Source of the DNA: Blastocladiella emersonii ATCC 22665
Taxonomy: Eukaryota; Blastocladiomycota; Blastocladiomycetes; Blastocladiales; Blastocladiaceae
Length of the DNA: 64,000 bases
Direction: 5' to 3'
Assembly (NCBI GenBank): GCA_025594325.1
Contig: JANHCV010000014.1
Coordinates: 124,001-188,000 of the forward strand
How positions within the stretch are numbered: the stretch's first letter is position 1; each line of letters opens with the position of its first letter. The notes beneath the pieces were generated by a model that made no database searches, was not told the DNA's origin, and worked only from the letters and a program-made list of their open reading frames with translations. The position numbers and the translations under genes were made by a program. Positions 1 to 10,638 of this stretch are shown here, in pieces.

Positions 1-1064
1 ACGTTGTCCCGACCGACAAGGAATTATCTTGCTTGACCTGTCAAGGGCTCTCGGCACTCCGAATCGCGGTATACGCGGCTCGCCAAGGCAACATCGACCT
101 TTTCACCAGATTTGTGGCCCTCATTTCCTCCCATGCACCAGATCTCATCACGATGAAGGCTCGCAGCTTCTTTTGGTGGTTCCTCTCCCGTGAGATACAA
201 GAGTTTGTGCACGAACTAGACTTGGAGAGACCCGAACTGTGGGACATGACGTTCATCTCGTTCGCTAACCATTTGTTCACTGTTGCCGTCGCCAAGTGGA
301 ACCTCGAGTTGATTCGCTACATCCGCGATTCTCTGCTTGGTGTCGATCCGCAGTCGCTCGCCCACGCCTTTGGACCAAATTACTTGGCATCGCTGGCGCT
401 GAGTCGCATTCCGTGCAACGAGGGTGTGTCCGCGGCCGAACTGTTACTGACGCTTGACTATCTTATCGATTCGCTCAAGCGGGGTCCGCTGACCACTCCG
501 CTGGGCAAGCACTTCGCGGCGCTGCTGAGCGCCTTTGAGACCCCGGAGCTGCTCTTCCACGCCGCTCGCCGCCTTCCTGAACGCATTTCACAAGACCTCA
601 CCGACGACGATCGTGCACAATCGACAAGTTTATCGCCGTGGACGATTTGGACGCGCTGGTCAATTTTCAGCTCTCAACAACCTTGCGTGGGGGTACATTC
701 TGCTTATGGGCTTCAGCCAGGATGGGGGCACTGGAACGGGAGCGCTCTCGACCTACGTTGCGAACTGCCTTGGCATCGATCTCGCATGCGCGTTCTTGCA
801 AGGTGAGTAAGCTTGGCCTATCGATTACTGACGCTGCTCACCATTCTCACTACATTCGCTCCGCTTGCGTTCTGGGCGTTGGTCCCTGATGGCGCGCTTG
901 ATGGCGTCAAGGACGCGTCCTGGATTGCGGCTATGCTTGCCAAGCACCAGCGCGAGTCGCCAGAGGTGACGGCTCTTGCTATTGAAAAGGAGCTCCGCCG
1001 CGTCGAGCCGCTGGCGACCAAGTCGCCCGAGTTCCTTGCCGTGGCCAAGGGCGGGTCTCAGTAA
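1..1064 (+). pseudogene. F-box-like family paralog 1, 5'-partial and broken
   Basis: The reading frame is open from base 3 to about 610 and matches the middle of the intact paralog at 5607-7860 (helical repeats around 'LRIAVYAARQGNIDLF' and 'FETPELLFHAARRLPER'). It then changes frame twice, near 610-640 and near 680-700. The conserved block 'NLAWGYILLMGF' lies in the third frame and ends at a GTGAGT donor at 801. The C-terminal block 'LVPDGALDGVKDASW' (about 885-930) follows directly, so roughly 150 residues present in the siblings, including their CDCCDL segment, are missing. Two frame changes plus an internal deletion point to a pseudogene. The N-terminal F-box-like part lies off the window. 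No biochemical function is recognised beyond membership of this local family. Confidence 0.6.
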
Positions 1065-1242
1065 TTTGACGTGCTCGTCTCGCGCATGTCTAGCGGCTTC
1101 TTCCTTGTCGTTTCGTTGTGTGACATATAAATTGTTTGTCTGGATGTCCGTCTGTCTCGCTGCGAAGGTGATATCTCTCAGCCCTCACCCTGGCGCACAT
1201 TCTCAAGCTTGCGTCCCATCAAAATGAACAAGCAAAGAACGT

Positions 1243-2157
1243 CTATGTCATCTTGTGGACCTCGCTGGCCGAGTACCCGAGCTCGCGCAGCATGCCGCGC
1301 AGGGGACCCTGCGTGCCGTATTCGCGGCCGCGGTCACCCGCGATGGTGCGGATCATGCCGTCCGGACCGCACACGGCGACGAGCCCGCGGCCGGGCGCAG
1401 GCATCGACTCGCGGAGCACGTCGCCCGACAGCTGGCGGCGGCCGGGCACTAGGTACGTGACGCGGAGGCGGTCCGGGTGCGCGGCGGCGAGGGCGTCGAG
1501 GCGGTCGCGGCCGAGCATCGCGTCGTGGTCCGTCGCGAGGTACAGGAGCGAGAACTTTGGCCACGCCTGCGCCGCCGCAGTCGCCGGCGAGGCGGGCGAC
1601 TCGAGCGCGGCCTCGAGGATCTGCAGGAACGGCGTGACGCCAGACCCACCCGCGATCATGCCGAGCGTCGCGGGTTCCGATGAAGCGGCGAAGCCGGCGT
1701 CGGAAGGCGAAGGCAGCACCCAGTCGTGCAGCGGGCCGCACAGCTCAATCTCGTCACCAGGCTGGCGGCGGTGCATCCACTTGGACGTCTCGCCGACCGG
1801 GTACCGCTTCACAAGGACCTGTGCGGTCGCGCTGCCTGCTTCAGAAGCACGGTCGATGCCGACGGGCGTGTAGGAGCGGGCGACAATCAGGTCGGCGTTC
1901 TTGACGTCAAAGTGGAACGGCACGGGGCACGCTGCGACGCGGCGCGCGAGCGACGAGGGCAGGCCGAGGGTGAGCGTGCGCGTGGTGGAGCCCGTTGGGT
2001 CGTTCTTGAGGACGGTGACGGGTCCGTACGCCGTGGGCGACGGATCGGGCCGCCGGTACGGTGCCGAGAGATACCACGCGGCGCCCGTCGCGGTCGCGGC
2101 TGCAGTTGCGGCTGCCCATGGCCGAGCGCGCAGCGTTGCGAGAAGTGATGTATGCAT
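1243..2157 (-). CDS. NADH-cytochrome b5 reductase-like flavoprotein
   Basis: A 304-aa intronless protein of the ferredoxin-reductase fold. Visible motifs in order are an N-terminal hydrophobic anchor rich in Ala/Thr (about residues 12-30), the FAD-binding 'RSYTPVG', a second flavin segment 'VLVKRYPVGETSKWM', the NAD-binding 'GMIAGGSGVTPFLQIL', the 'VCGPDGM' nicotinamide-site motif, and a C-terminal 'LGYSASEVHKM' resembling the usual ELGY..QVFKF ending. The family passes electrons from NADH through FAD to cytochrome b5 or related haem proteins; an N-terminal anchor suggests a mitochondrial or ER membrane. I chose the ATG at 2157 because the anchor starts there; an in-frame upstream ATG at 2295 would add 46 non-conserved residues and overlap the promoter motif. 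It lies 160 bp downstream of the 940-aa gene on the same strand. Whether it is closer to MCR1, CBR1 or CYC2 cannot be settled here. Confidence 0.85.
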   Translation of the reverse strand: MHTSLLATLRARPWAAATAAATATGAAWYLSAPYRRPDPSPTAYGPVTVLKNDPTGSTTRTLTLGLPSSLARRVAACPVPFHFDVKNADLIVARSYTPVGIDRASEAGSATAQVLVKRYPVGETSKWMHRRQPGDEIELCGPLHDWVLPSPSDAGFAASSEPATLGMIAGGSGVTPFLQILEAALESPASPATAAAQAWPKFSLLYLATDHDAMLGRDRLDALAAAHPDRLRVTYLVPGRRQLSGDVLRESMPAPGRGLVAVCGPDGMIRTIAGDRGREYGTQGPLRGMLRELGYSASEVHKMT

Positions 2158-2255
2158 GGCAGTGGTTGTGGTGATACGTGGTGGGGTTGGGGGGATAAGC
2201 GATGGCGGGCGGAGACATCGCGGAGACACTTTTTTTCGCCTTGTTGTGGCGGCGC

Positions 2256-2279
2256 TCACATGATATCGCGACGCGTCGC
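2256..2279 (+). promoter_or_regulatory. Composite E-box/MCB-like element, copy 1
   Basis: TCACATGAT (2256-2264), a 5-nt spacer, then GACGCGTC (2270-2277) followed by GC. It sits 99 bp upstream of the cytochrome-b5-reductase-like start codon, inside a 160-bp intergenic gap. ACGCGT is the known MluI cell-cycle box core bound by MBF-type factors, and CACATG is an E-box-like half. The same arrangement with the same spacer length occurs at four other places in this window. Confidence 0.6.
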
Positions 2280-2316
2280 TTTTGAACACACACAAGCATT
2301 GTTTACACAGAGAGAT

Positions 2317-5139
2317 CTAGAAGTCGAGCTCGTCGAGCCGCTGCTTGAGGCGGCGGTACACGCGGCTGTAGCTGTTGGACGTGTACATTACCGTCGGCCG
2401 ATCGGCGGCGGGTACGGGGGTGCGCTCGCCTGAGTCGCCCTCGAGCGGCTTGGCCTGAGGCACCAGCTGAATGTCCGGGTCGACGAGCGTCGCCGTGCTC
2501 GGGGTGGGCGAGCTCATGAGCGAGGCCGACGACGAGTCCGCCACGTCAGTCGCACATGATGCGGCAGCAGCGAGCGGGACCAGCCCGAACGGCGTCACCA
2601 CGGAGCGCTGGTCCGCGTCGACGAGCAGCACGGCGTGCGACGGGAACGGCAGCGGCGACGTCGGGTCGGCGCCGTGCGGGTACTCGACGAGCGCGAACAC
2701 GGTCGGCCGCGTCAGGTCGAACCGCGAGACGCTGTGCCGCTTGGCCTGCTCGGCTGGGTCGGCGCAGTCAATGAACGCAGTCGCGTCGGGGCCCACGGCG
2801 AAATCGGTCCGACCCACCGTCTCCTCCTCGTCCATGGCGGCGCGGCGCCGCGTGCGCGCGGGCGGCTCGATGAGCGCGTTCGAGTACAGCTGCGGCAGCA
2901 CCGTCGAGTACATGGACGGCAGGCGGCTGAGCCCGAGCGCGACGAGCAGCACGAACAGGCCCGCCGAGGCGAGCAGCTCCCACACGGCGATGCGCACGAC
3001 GCGCGTCGAATACAGCTGCTGGCCGTCGGGGTCCATCCAGGTCGGGTACGCCGCGCTGCCCTCGGCCGCGAGCCCACCCGAGTTGATGCTGTCGACGCGC
3101 GCCTGGCCCCACCCGGCGCGCGAGTCCGTGGCGTCGTCGCTCGCCAGCAGCTGCGTCAGCGACGCGAGCCCGAGCCACGGGTGCGGCACCTTGGTCGGCG
3201 CGGAATCGTCAGGAGCGTCACCACGACGAGCGGCGGCAGCAGCGGAGGCACGCTGCACGACCTCGGGGTCCATGCACCGCACGTCGAGCGGCCGCTCCTG
3301 CGGCTCGTCCTGGACTGCGACCACGAAATCGCCGGGCCGCGACACGGCCTGGAGCCCGCCGTCATCCTCGCCAAACCGCTTGTCAAAGGCGGGCAGCGGG
3401 TTCACGTACGTGGTCATCCTGGTGCGACATACCTGCGCACCGCTCAGGAACGACACGGGCAGCTCGCGCAGCGCCGCAGGCGTCGCCACGGTGCGGTTCG
3501 TGTACGACGAGGCCGCGCCCGACAGCCAGATGGTGCAGTGGTCGGGCTTGCGTGCGCGAGCCCGCGCCCTGGCTGGCAGGTCGCGCAGCCACCCGAGCGG
3601 ATCGTCGCTCGCGCCCGTGACGACCTTGGCGTCCGTGTCGTTGCGCAGCGTGATGCGCGGCGGCACCGCGTCGTAGTCGAAGAAGAAGGCGCCCGTGCCC
3701 GAGTACGTCTCGTTGCACGCGAACCGGAAGCTCGACACGGCGACGTGTGTCGTGTTGTACACGGGAATCGCAGCGCCGGCATCCGTGCGGTTTTCCCGCG
3801 GGACGGCGGCGCGCGCGAGCAGGTTGGCGTGGTCCGACGCCGTGACGAGCGACGTGAGCTTGTCGGCGGGCGGGTTCTCGGTCATCATGGACCCGAACGT
3901 GAGGAACTCGGTCTCGCCGCGCCTCAGCAGGTCCGAGTCGACGGCGAAGAAGGTGGCGACCGTCGACCCGGTCACGGTGCTGGTCTGGATCTGCGCCGTC
4001 TCGTCGGCGTAGTAGACGCCCACGCGCGTCGACAGCGTCTTGTTCTGCCCGAGCGCGTAGTACCGGTCGGTCGCGACCTCGGTCGTGTTGGGCGTGTTGA
4101 CGTATTTCTCGAGCCACGCGCGCACCTCGTCCGGCGTGAGCCCGCACTGCTGCTCGTACCCGGCGAGCGTCGGGCCGAGGCTGGTGACGCCGACGTGCGA
4201 CGCACGCGACGACAACGTTGCGGCTCCGTTGCCCATGTCGGGTGACTGCTGCTGTCGACTCGACTGGCCCGCGCCGAGACCCATGACGGTCCACAGCCCG
4301 CTCGGTCCAGAGGAAGAGACGGGGCGGACGAGGCCCGACGACTGCGCCGACCGCGTGAGCGGGATCGGCAGCGCGGCCAGCATGAACACGAACCCGTCGG
4401 GCCGCGCCTCGTCAAGCGTGAGCAGGCCAAACGTGACGATGCGCTGCTGGTACCCGAACACGGTGGGCTGGCGCGCGCTCGCGCTCTCCATGAGCACGAC
4501 GCCCGGCGGCGAGTCGGCTGGCGGGTCGTAGGTCAGCGGGGCCGGGTCGACACCGTTGGTGAGCGGCTCGGACCCGTTGGGCGGCGGCGGCGGGGCCACG
4601 TCGCCGCACCGGCCGGGAATACGCGCGGCGGCCACGTCCACGTCCGACAGCGTGCCGAACACGCGGAACCACGCGCCCGTAGAGCTCGGGTACTTGCTGC
4701 GGACAAGCGGGGCGAGCACCTGGTTGACGGCGTGGCGGAAGATGGGGACGCCAAACTCGGCCGAGGGCAGGTACTGGCGGCGCAGCGTGTTGGTCGGGCG
4801 GACCCAGACGACCTCGATCTCGCGCGAGCGCACGTAGGTCGCAAACAGCGTCGACACGGCGAAATCGGTGGCGAGCCCCGACAGCGAGAGCAGGAACAGC
4901 GCGAGCGCGAGCAGGACGCGGCGGCGACGGCCGTGGCGGAGCGCATTGCGTCTCACGAACGCCAGCAGCGACTTGACCGTGTCGATGAGCGAGATGCGGG
5001 TCGCCACCCCGAAGCCTGGGCGCGACGCAAACACGGCAAAGTAGACGAAGCGCGACACGACTGCGACGACGAGCAGTCGCGTGGCCGTCTGCCACAGCGC
5101 AAACTCGGCAACTCCGACGAGGACTTCATTCGCTTCCAT
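2317..5139 (-). CDS. Large membrane protein of unknown function (940 aa)
   Basis: A single uninterrupted 940-residue frame starting at the ATG at 5139. Hydrophobic segments lie near residues 20-37 ('LLVVAVVSRFVYFAVF') and 73-98 ('VLLALALFLLSLSGLATDF'), followed by about 600 residues rich in potential N-glycosylation sites (for example NGSE, NTTE, NKTL, NRTD, NETY) and paired cysteines. One more membrane segment follows near residue 710 ('VWELLASAGLFVLLVALGL'), then an acidic/proline-rich tail of about 200 residues. The arrangement suggests a cell-surface or endomembrane protein with a large lumenal/extracellular domain and a cytosolic tail. I do not recognise the family. Antisense frames inside it are GC-driven shadows. 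It is head-to-tail with the downstream cytochrome-b5-reductase-like gene. Confidence 0.8.
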   Translation of the reverse strand: MEANEVLVGVAEFALWQTATRLLVVAVVSRFVYFAVFASRPGFGVATRISLIDTVKSLLAFVRRNALRHGRRRRVLLALALFLLSLSGLATDFAVSTLFATYVRSREIEVVWVRPTNTLRRQYLPSAEFGVPIFRHAVNQVLAPLVRSKYPSSTGAWFRVFGTLSDVDVAAARIPGRCGDVAPPPPPNGSEPLTNGVDPAPLTYDPPADSPPGVVLMESASARQPTVFGYQQRIVTFGLLTLDEARPDGFVFMLAALPIPLTRSAQSSGLVRPVSSSGPSGLWTVMGLGAGQSSRQQQSPDMGNGAATLSSRASHVGVTSLGPTLAGYEQQCGLTPDEVRAWLEKYVNTPNTTEVATDRYYALGQNKTLSTRVGVYYADETAQIQTSTVTGSTVATFFAVDSDLLRRGETEFLTFGSMMTENPPADKLTSLVTASDHANLLARAAVPRENRTDAGAAIPVYNTTHVAVSSFRFACNETYSGTGAFFFDYDAVPPRITLRNDTDAKVVTGASDDPLGWLRDLPARARARARKPDHCTIWLSGAASSYTNRTVATPAALRELPVSFLSGAQVCRTRMTTYVNPLPAFDKRFGEDDGGLQAVSRPGDFVVAVQDEPQERPLDVRCMDPEVVQRASAAAAARRGDAPDDSAPTKVPHPWLGLASLTQLLASDDATDSRAGWGQARVDSINSGGLAAEGSAAYPTWMDPDGQQLYSTRVVRIAVWELLASAGLFVLLVALGLSRLPSMYSTVLPQLYSNALIEPPARTRRRAAMDEEETVGRTDFAVGPDATAFIDCADPAEQAKRHSVSRFDLTRPTVFALVEYPHGADPTSPLPFPSHAVLLVDADQRSVVTPFGLVPLAAAASCATDVADSSSASLMSSPTPSTATLVDPDIQLVPQAKPLEGDSGERTPVPAADRPTVMYTSNSYSRVYRRLKQRLDELDF

Positions 5140-5606
5140 GGCGCTCTTGCTTGACAGGGATCGGGATCAGCGGGCCTTCCGTACACGGCGGCCGCTGCGC
5201 CACTTTGCTGAGAGCTTGATCACATGATCGCGGTGCGATGCCGGAGCGCGACCTTCTCGTTCGCAGCGAGGGCGACTGGTTGGTGGACGTGAGGGCGCAG
5301 CAACCAATGCACAAACGCCTTGTCAGCAGTGCAACGAGGCAGCCGGTCAGGACGACGCTATCGGGCCCTGCGATGGTTCGGCTTGCTGGAAGCATGCGGC
5401 CAAGTTTGACGAGTACAAATGCATGGGATTGACATTTACGCCTGTGTTGGAGCAAGAGTAGGCTGCGAGGACCAAGTCGCGAGCGCGTCGGAAAGCGCGA
5501 GACATCAAGTGATGGCCAAAGCGTGCCGAGCAGCGCGCCACTTAGGCGCGAGCGAACATATCCCTCCTGTCCTCTCCTCCCGACCTCAACCTCACATGCT
5601 AAACTA
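5140..5606. promoter_or_regulatory. Divergent intergenic region
   Basis: 467 bp between two divergently transcribed genes. It contains TCACATGAT at 5220-5228, about 80 bp upstream of the 940-aa gene, but the second half of the composite element is degenerate here (TGCGATGC in place of GACGCGTC). No other feature is seen. Confidence 0.4.
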
Positions 5607-7860
5607 ATGGATCGTCCAGACAACTCGATGCAACGACCTCAAGGCTCAATCTTGCTCCTTCCCCATGAGCTTCTTGCGACCGCGTTGCAGCTCGTGGAAC
5701 CCCGGTCCGCTGTATGCGGGGCTTCTCACGCGCTCGCCAACCTCGCCCGCGATCCTTGTGTCGGAGCGATTTGGATGAGCCGGGTCCTGCGGAACGGCAC
5801 ATCTCCCGTGCTTTGGCAAAGCTATGCGCAACTCGATGTTCTGTACTGCACGGACCTCGGCGCCTACTTTGAGCAGCGCTATATCGCCTCCACCTTGGAA
5901 GACACGACGCAGGCTGTTTGCGCTCCGGCGTTTGACGAGGCGTCCTTTCTTGCGGCTGCCTTTGACTTGATTTCGCGACGGGCTCATCACACTCTTGTCG
6001 CTCATCCTGGCCACGACAGCGACTTTTTTCTCGTGCAACTTTTATCCAGCCGAGCTTTCCGTAAAGATCCCGGTAGTCCCTCCGCATTTACCTGCACACC
6101 TGCCGCGTCCATGCTCCAGCTCCTCGTTCTCGCGTCGCTTCGCGACGAATCCGAAGCTTTGTTCCAGATGCTCGCCTCGGTCTCATCCAACCATCCAAGT
6201 CTGCTTACAACTCGGGTCCAGCCATCGGTATGGGCGTTTTTGACTGCCCAAGCAAAGGACTCGCTATTGATGTTGGATCTCGACGATTTCGACGTAACCG
6301 GTTGGACCCCTGTGGATGCCCTCGGGTATCTCGCCATGTTCCGTTGGGACGCCAACCTAGTCGACTTGTTGCGCCAACCGCCGTTCAACCTTGACACGAC
6401 CAGGCCGGGCAGGGCGTTTAGTAATCGTTGGGTCAGCAACCAACTCTTAACTGGTCTGCGCTCAGCGACCTCGCGCCCAAGCTCGGGTGTAATCAACTTA
6501 CTTGACCTTCACTTTTCACTGAGCTGGTCGGCTGGCTTTACAGATCCCCAAAACCTTGCTTTCGTGCTCCGCCTTGCCGAGTTTCATTCCCCCGAGCCGC
6601 TTGCCCACGTTGTGGTCAATTACTATGACCGCCTGAACCTTGAAGGCCACGACAGCGCAGTGCTCGCTATTGTGCTGGAACGTGTTTCGCATTGGCCTTC
6701 AACGGAGACTGTCGCGACTGCCCTCGTCACCCTCTGGCGCCGCGGGCTAATTAACAAATTTGGGTGGGGGAGAATTCTCGAGATCGACCTCGCCCGATGC
6801 CAGGGTCGCGCTACTGGACTCTTCACGGATTCTATCGTTGCGGAGCTCGGCGATAGTTTCAAGCAAGTGTTGACGAATGGTCCGGCATATTTAACCGTGT
6901 CGTCTACTATTTTGATCCAACCCGCCTAACCGTCATTGATACAATGTAGCATTCCTTGAGGCCTGGAAAGCGACCCGGTCCCATCCCCAATCGCCCCAGC
7001 TTGTTCTTCGCTACGCGCATTCTGTTGCTCGCAACGAGACCGAGATTTTGTCGATCTCGTTCCACTGCGCATGTATGCTTGCAGTCGTCCTCAATAATTC
7101 TGAAGGAGGGCCGGACCCTTTGTCCGTGGCCTCGGCCCTCGTAGGCGCGGACCTGCAAGCGCCCGATCTTATTGACATGTTTCGCGTTGTGAACATGGTC
7201 ATGCGATTTCCCGTGCGCCGAGTCGACGCGCAACAACTGCTCTCACTATCTCCCCTGTTCATCGCAATCTTGCAAAATCCCCACACTTTGCCGCATGCCT
7301 TGGATACCATGGAAATGCTCAAGTCCGCTCACCACGTACTGGACATCATGGTGTCAGCGCAACTTCAGCCGTCCCTCGTCCGGCGCACGATGCAAGTAGA
7401 TGGCGATCTGACGTTGACTTGCGACTGCTGCGACCTCACCGCCCAGCGCGCGTGGTTCAGCTCAATCGAGCACCTGCTCCAGCTTCCTGCTTGCAACCCG
7501 TGGACGCGGCTGCTTCCCTCTCTGTTGGCCTCCGTCCTTGCTCTCTTCCAGGATCCCGACGGTTTGTCCTCGCTCCCCGGCTACGAAACCAACAACCCGT
7601 GCGCGTTCGCAGAGCGGTACCCGTTTCGCCGCCTGCTCACCCTTCTCGTTGCTGCGGACGTTGACGGCTTCCTCTTATACTACGAGGACGATCGTGCTGG
7701 CATCCCGCTTGAACTCTGGCGGCTTATTCCAAATGGCGCACTCGATGCCGCTCGCGATGCGGACTGGATCCGTGAGACTGAAATGGCAGTCGCAGCAAAC
7801 GCGGCCGTCCTCGCCGAGCTGCATCGGTGCGCGCCCGCATTCGCTGCGCAGCGCGACTAG
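5607..7860 (+). CDS. F-box-like helical-repeat protein, paralog 2 (intact)
   Basis: The intact member of the local family. Exon 1 is 5607-6879, the intron is 6880-6949 (GTCCGG...TGTAG, 70 nt, phase 1) and exon 2 is 6950-7860, giving 727 aa. The splice is supported by paralog 3, where the same phase-1 junction precedes the matching exon. The N-terminus 'LPHELLATALQLVEPRSAV' looks like an F-box (L-P-x-E-L...), which typically binds SKP1 in SCF ubiquitin ligases. The rest is helical, with repeats of the type 'FRWDANLVDLLRQPPF'. Near residues 570-580 is 'LTCDCCDL', a Cys cluster also present in paralog 3 ('ITCDCCDL'). The C-terminus carries the family block 'LWRLIPNGALDAARDADWI'. The start at 5607 precedes the F-box by about 15 residues. 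An SCF role is inference from the N-terminus only. Confidence 0.7.
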
Positions 7861-8094
7861 TGCCGGCGAGGACTTGTTTGTGTTCTTGAATTCTTGTTTG
7901 TCTCACGTTGAATATATGCCGCGATTTTGTTGTGAGGCTGATGCCGACCTTCGAGCCGCTGCCGCGACGCGACGCGACGTAGGAGAGGAAATCGGCGCGA
8001 CGCGCCCATCAGGTGATGCTCGCTTGACACGTTGCGGTCGACGTTTTTTCCGCGCGAACGCACCGTCCGCTCTCCCTCGATCCCGCACTCGCTC

Positions 8095-10334
8095 ATGCAA
8101 AACCAATGGATACCCCAAAATGACTTGTCGCAACTGTCCCTAAACGAGCACAAGGCTCCTCCGCGCGAGTCAATCTCGCCGGAGGCTCTCCCACACGAAC
8201 TGTTTGCTGCCGTCCTCCAGCTCGCCGTCCCGCGGCACGTCGTGTGCACGTCCTCGAGCACGCTACGCGATGCCGCTGGCGATCCATGCGCGCTTGCCTC
8301 ATGGATCTGCCGGGTGCTTCGGACTGGGACCCCGCCCGCGCTCGGCCAACTCTACGTGAACAAAGTCGGACCCGCTGCCACCGACCTCGGCGCCTATTTC
8401 GAGCAGCGCGCCATCGCCATCAAATTGGGTCACACGCCGCAGACTGCCAATGGATCCGCTTTTGACGAATCGTCCGTCACTCCTTGAAGCTGCTTTCGAC
8501 CTGGTCGCGCCTCGCGCATACAGATTCTTGGCCATGCACAAGGCCAATGTCAAGTATTTCTCCAGTAAGCTTCCTGACAATTCAATCGCGTTCAGCCTCA
8601 CGCCCATCGCTTCGATGATCCAACTTATGATGTTCGCTACTTCTTGCGACGAACGGAAGGCCCTACTCCAGATGCTGACCCGGGCCGCTGCCAATCGTCC
8701 AACTTTGCTCGCCGGGAAACTCGAGCCGGGTAAATGGGCATGCTTTACTGCCGAATTGGCACGCCTGTTGGAGGTCCCTCCAAGTCAACTCCTCCCGAGC
8801 TTCGACTTGAGTCTCATGGGGATGCTTGGATTCGTCGCCCTGTTCCGCTGGAACGCCGACCTCGTTGATCTATTGCGCCAGCCGCCTTTCTCCCTCGACA
8901 TGTCCTCGATGGATGGCCTTCTCGGTTTGCAGTCGATCAGCAACCGCCTGATTTGCCAGCTTGCTCTCTTCCCCGCTACTTGCCTGTTCTCGAGCATCAT
9001 TCGCCTGCTCGATCGCCATTTTGATCACACTTGGCCTGTCAGTCATCCGACGGCTAGCCACGGCGGCTTTCTGTCCTGTATCGCTGCGTTCCACTCTACC
9101 GAGCCGCTCGTACACGTCTTGAACAAGTATGCCGACCGTTATGGCACCGTAGATGAGGGTCGTGTCCTTTTCGCGGTCGGAAAAAATCGTTACACGTTGG
9201 CCCTCGAACGAAGCTACAGCGACCGCACTCCTTGCAATTGACCGACATGTCAAGTTCGCCACGCCAATGTGGGCAAAGATTCTTGAGATTGACCTCATTA
9301 GCAACCGGGACCACTCTCATGGGATCTTTGTCGACGCAGTAATCGCAAAACTTGGCGAGCAGTTCGAATCCGTGGTACAGATCGGTGCGGAGAGCGTTGT
9401 CACCAACCAGGTGCGCACCCCGCCAAGCGCGACTAATCCGAGCAATCGTGCACGTGTAGCATTGATGCAGACGTGGATTCGGGGCGAGGCCCATCCGCAA
9501 TCGGCCCAGTTTGTCCTGAGCTACCCTCATGGCCGCACGCGCAATGAGCGTGAGTTTGGTAAAGTGACCCACTACTATGGCTGCGCGATTTGGAAGTCAC
9601 TTGCCAGTTCGATCGCCCCTACGCCTAGTCCTGTGGCATCCGTCTTCCTGGGGGTGGACCTCGAAGCGCCCGATCTCATGGACGTGTTCCTCCTTGCCAA
9701 CCGGCTTCTCACTAATCCTGTCGAGGTGGATCAGTTGCTTCCACTCCTCCCTCTCGTCGTGGCGGTCCTCAACCGCCCCGAGTGCTTTGCCTCAGCCGTT
9801 CGCATGATGAGCGCACTCAAGACCGCGGACAAGATTCTCCACGTCATGGTCATGGCGCAGCTCAACCGGACCTCGGGTCGTCGCGCGATCCAGGTGAACG
9901 GAGCCGCCATCACCTGCGACTGCTGCGATCTCGCAACCCAGACTGCGTGGTTCGGTCCGCTCGCCCATTTGGCTTGGCACCCTGCCTGCAAGCCGTGGAC
10001 CAAGTCTCTTCCGTCGCTCTTCGCAACCGTGATTGTCCTCCTCAAACGCCCCAAAGAGTCCATCGCGCTTCCCGGGTGGGAGGTGAACAGTAGCGCGTGC
10101 GCGCTTGCAGTGCGGTCCCCAACGTTCCGCCTGCTCGCGATACTTGTCTACGCCGACCTCGATGGCATCCTTGCTCACTTTGAAGACGATCGCAGCGCGA
10201 TTTCGCTAATGCTCTGGAACCTAATTCCCGGCGGTGCACTGGATGGCGTTCGGGACATCGAGTGGCTTCGCGCGACTGAGCGCGTCGTGGCGGGCAACGA
10301 GCTCCGTCGCTGCACACCCGCGGCTTTCGCGTAG
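8095..10334 (+). pseudogene. F-box-like helical-repeat protein, paralog 3 (two frameshifts)
   Basis: Collinear with paralog 2 along its whole length but split over three frames. The first frame (8095 to about 8475) carries the F-box-like 'LPHELFAAVLQLAVPRHVV'. A one-base gain near 8470 moves the frame; it continues through 'FRWNADLVDLLRQPPF' to about 9185. A second one-base gain falls in the A6 run near 9181-9186. The third frame runs to 10334 and holds 'ITCDCCDL' and the C-terminal 'LWNLIPGGALDGVRDIEWL'. An intron 9385-9459 (75 nt, phase 1, ending GTGTAG) matches paralog 2. Both breaks are single-base, one of them in a homopolymer, so sequencing error is possible; otherwise it is a young pseudogene. 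Function as for paralog 2. Confidence 0.65.
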
Positions 10335-10638
10335 CTGTGCCTACGACACTCTACCATACATATAATTCATTGTGTGCAGCTGACGAGGAACGAGAGTGAG
10401 ATCCCGACGCGTCGGCCAGACGCGAGACGCGTCGTGGGACACTCAGTGCGTCACACGGTCCCGCGCACGCGCAAACGGCGTGATCTGAGGCGGCTTTTCG
10501 CTCCGCGCAGTCGACGCTTTCGACGCGCCGCGATCGCACCGCCGTGATCGCGCCGCTCTCCTCCTCTCCCTCTCCCCTCTCCCGTCCCCCGCTGAACGAA
10601 CGGCACTGCACTTGCTGCATCGCCACCCCAACTCCGCC
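10335..10638 (+). promoter_or_regulatory. RFC1 promoter with two MCB cores
   Basis: 304 bp upstream of RFC1. Two exact ACGCGT cores at 10407-10412 and 10427-10432, 20 bp apart, each flanked by G/C to give GACGCGTC. MCB elements drive G1/S expression of replication genes in yeasts, and RFC1 is the kind of gene they control, so regulation by an MBF-like factor is a reasonable inference. Confidence 0.6.
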
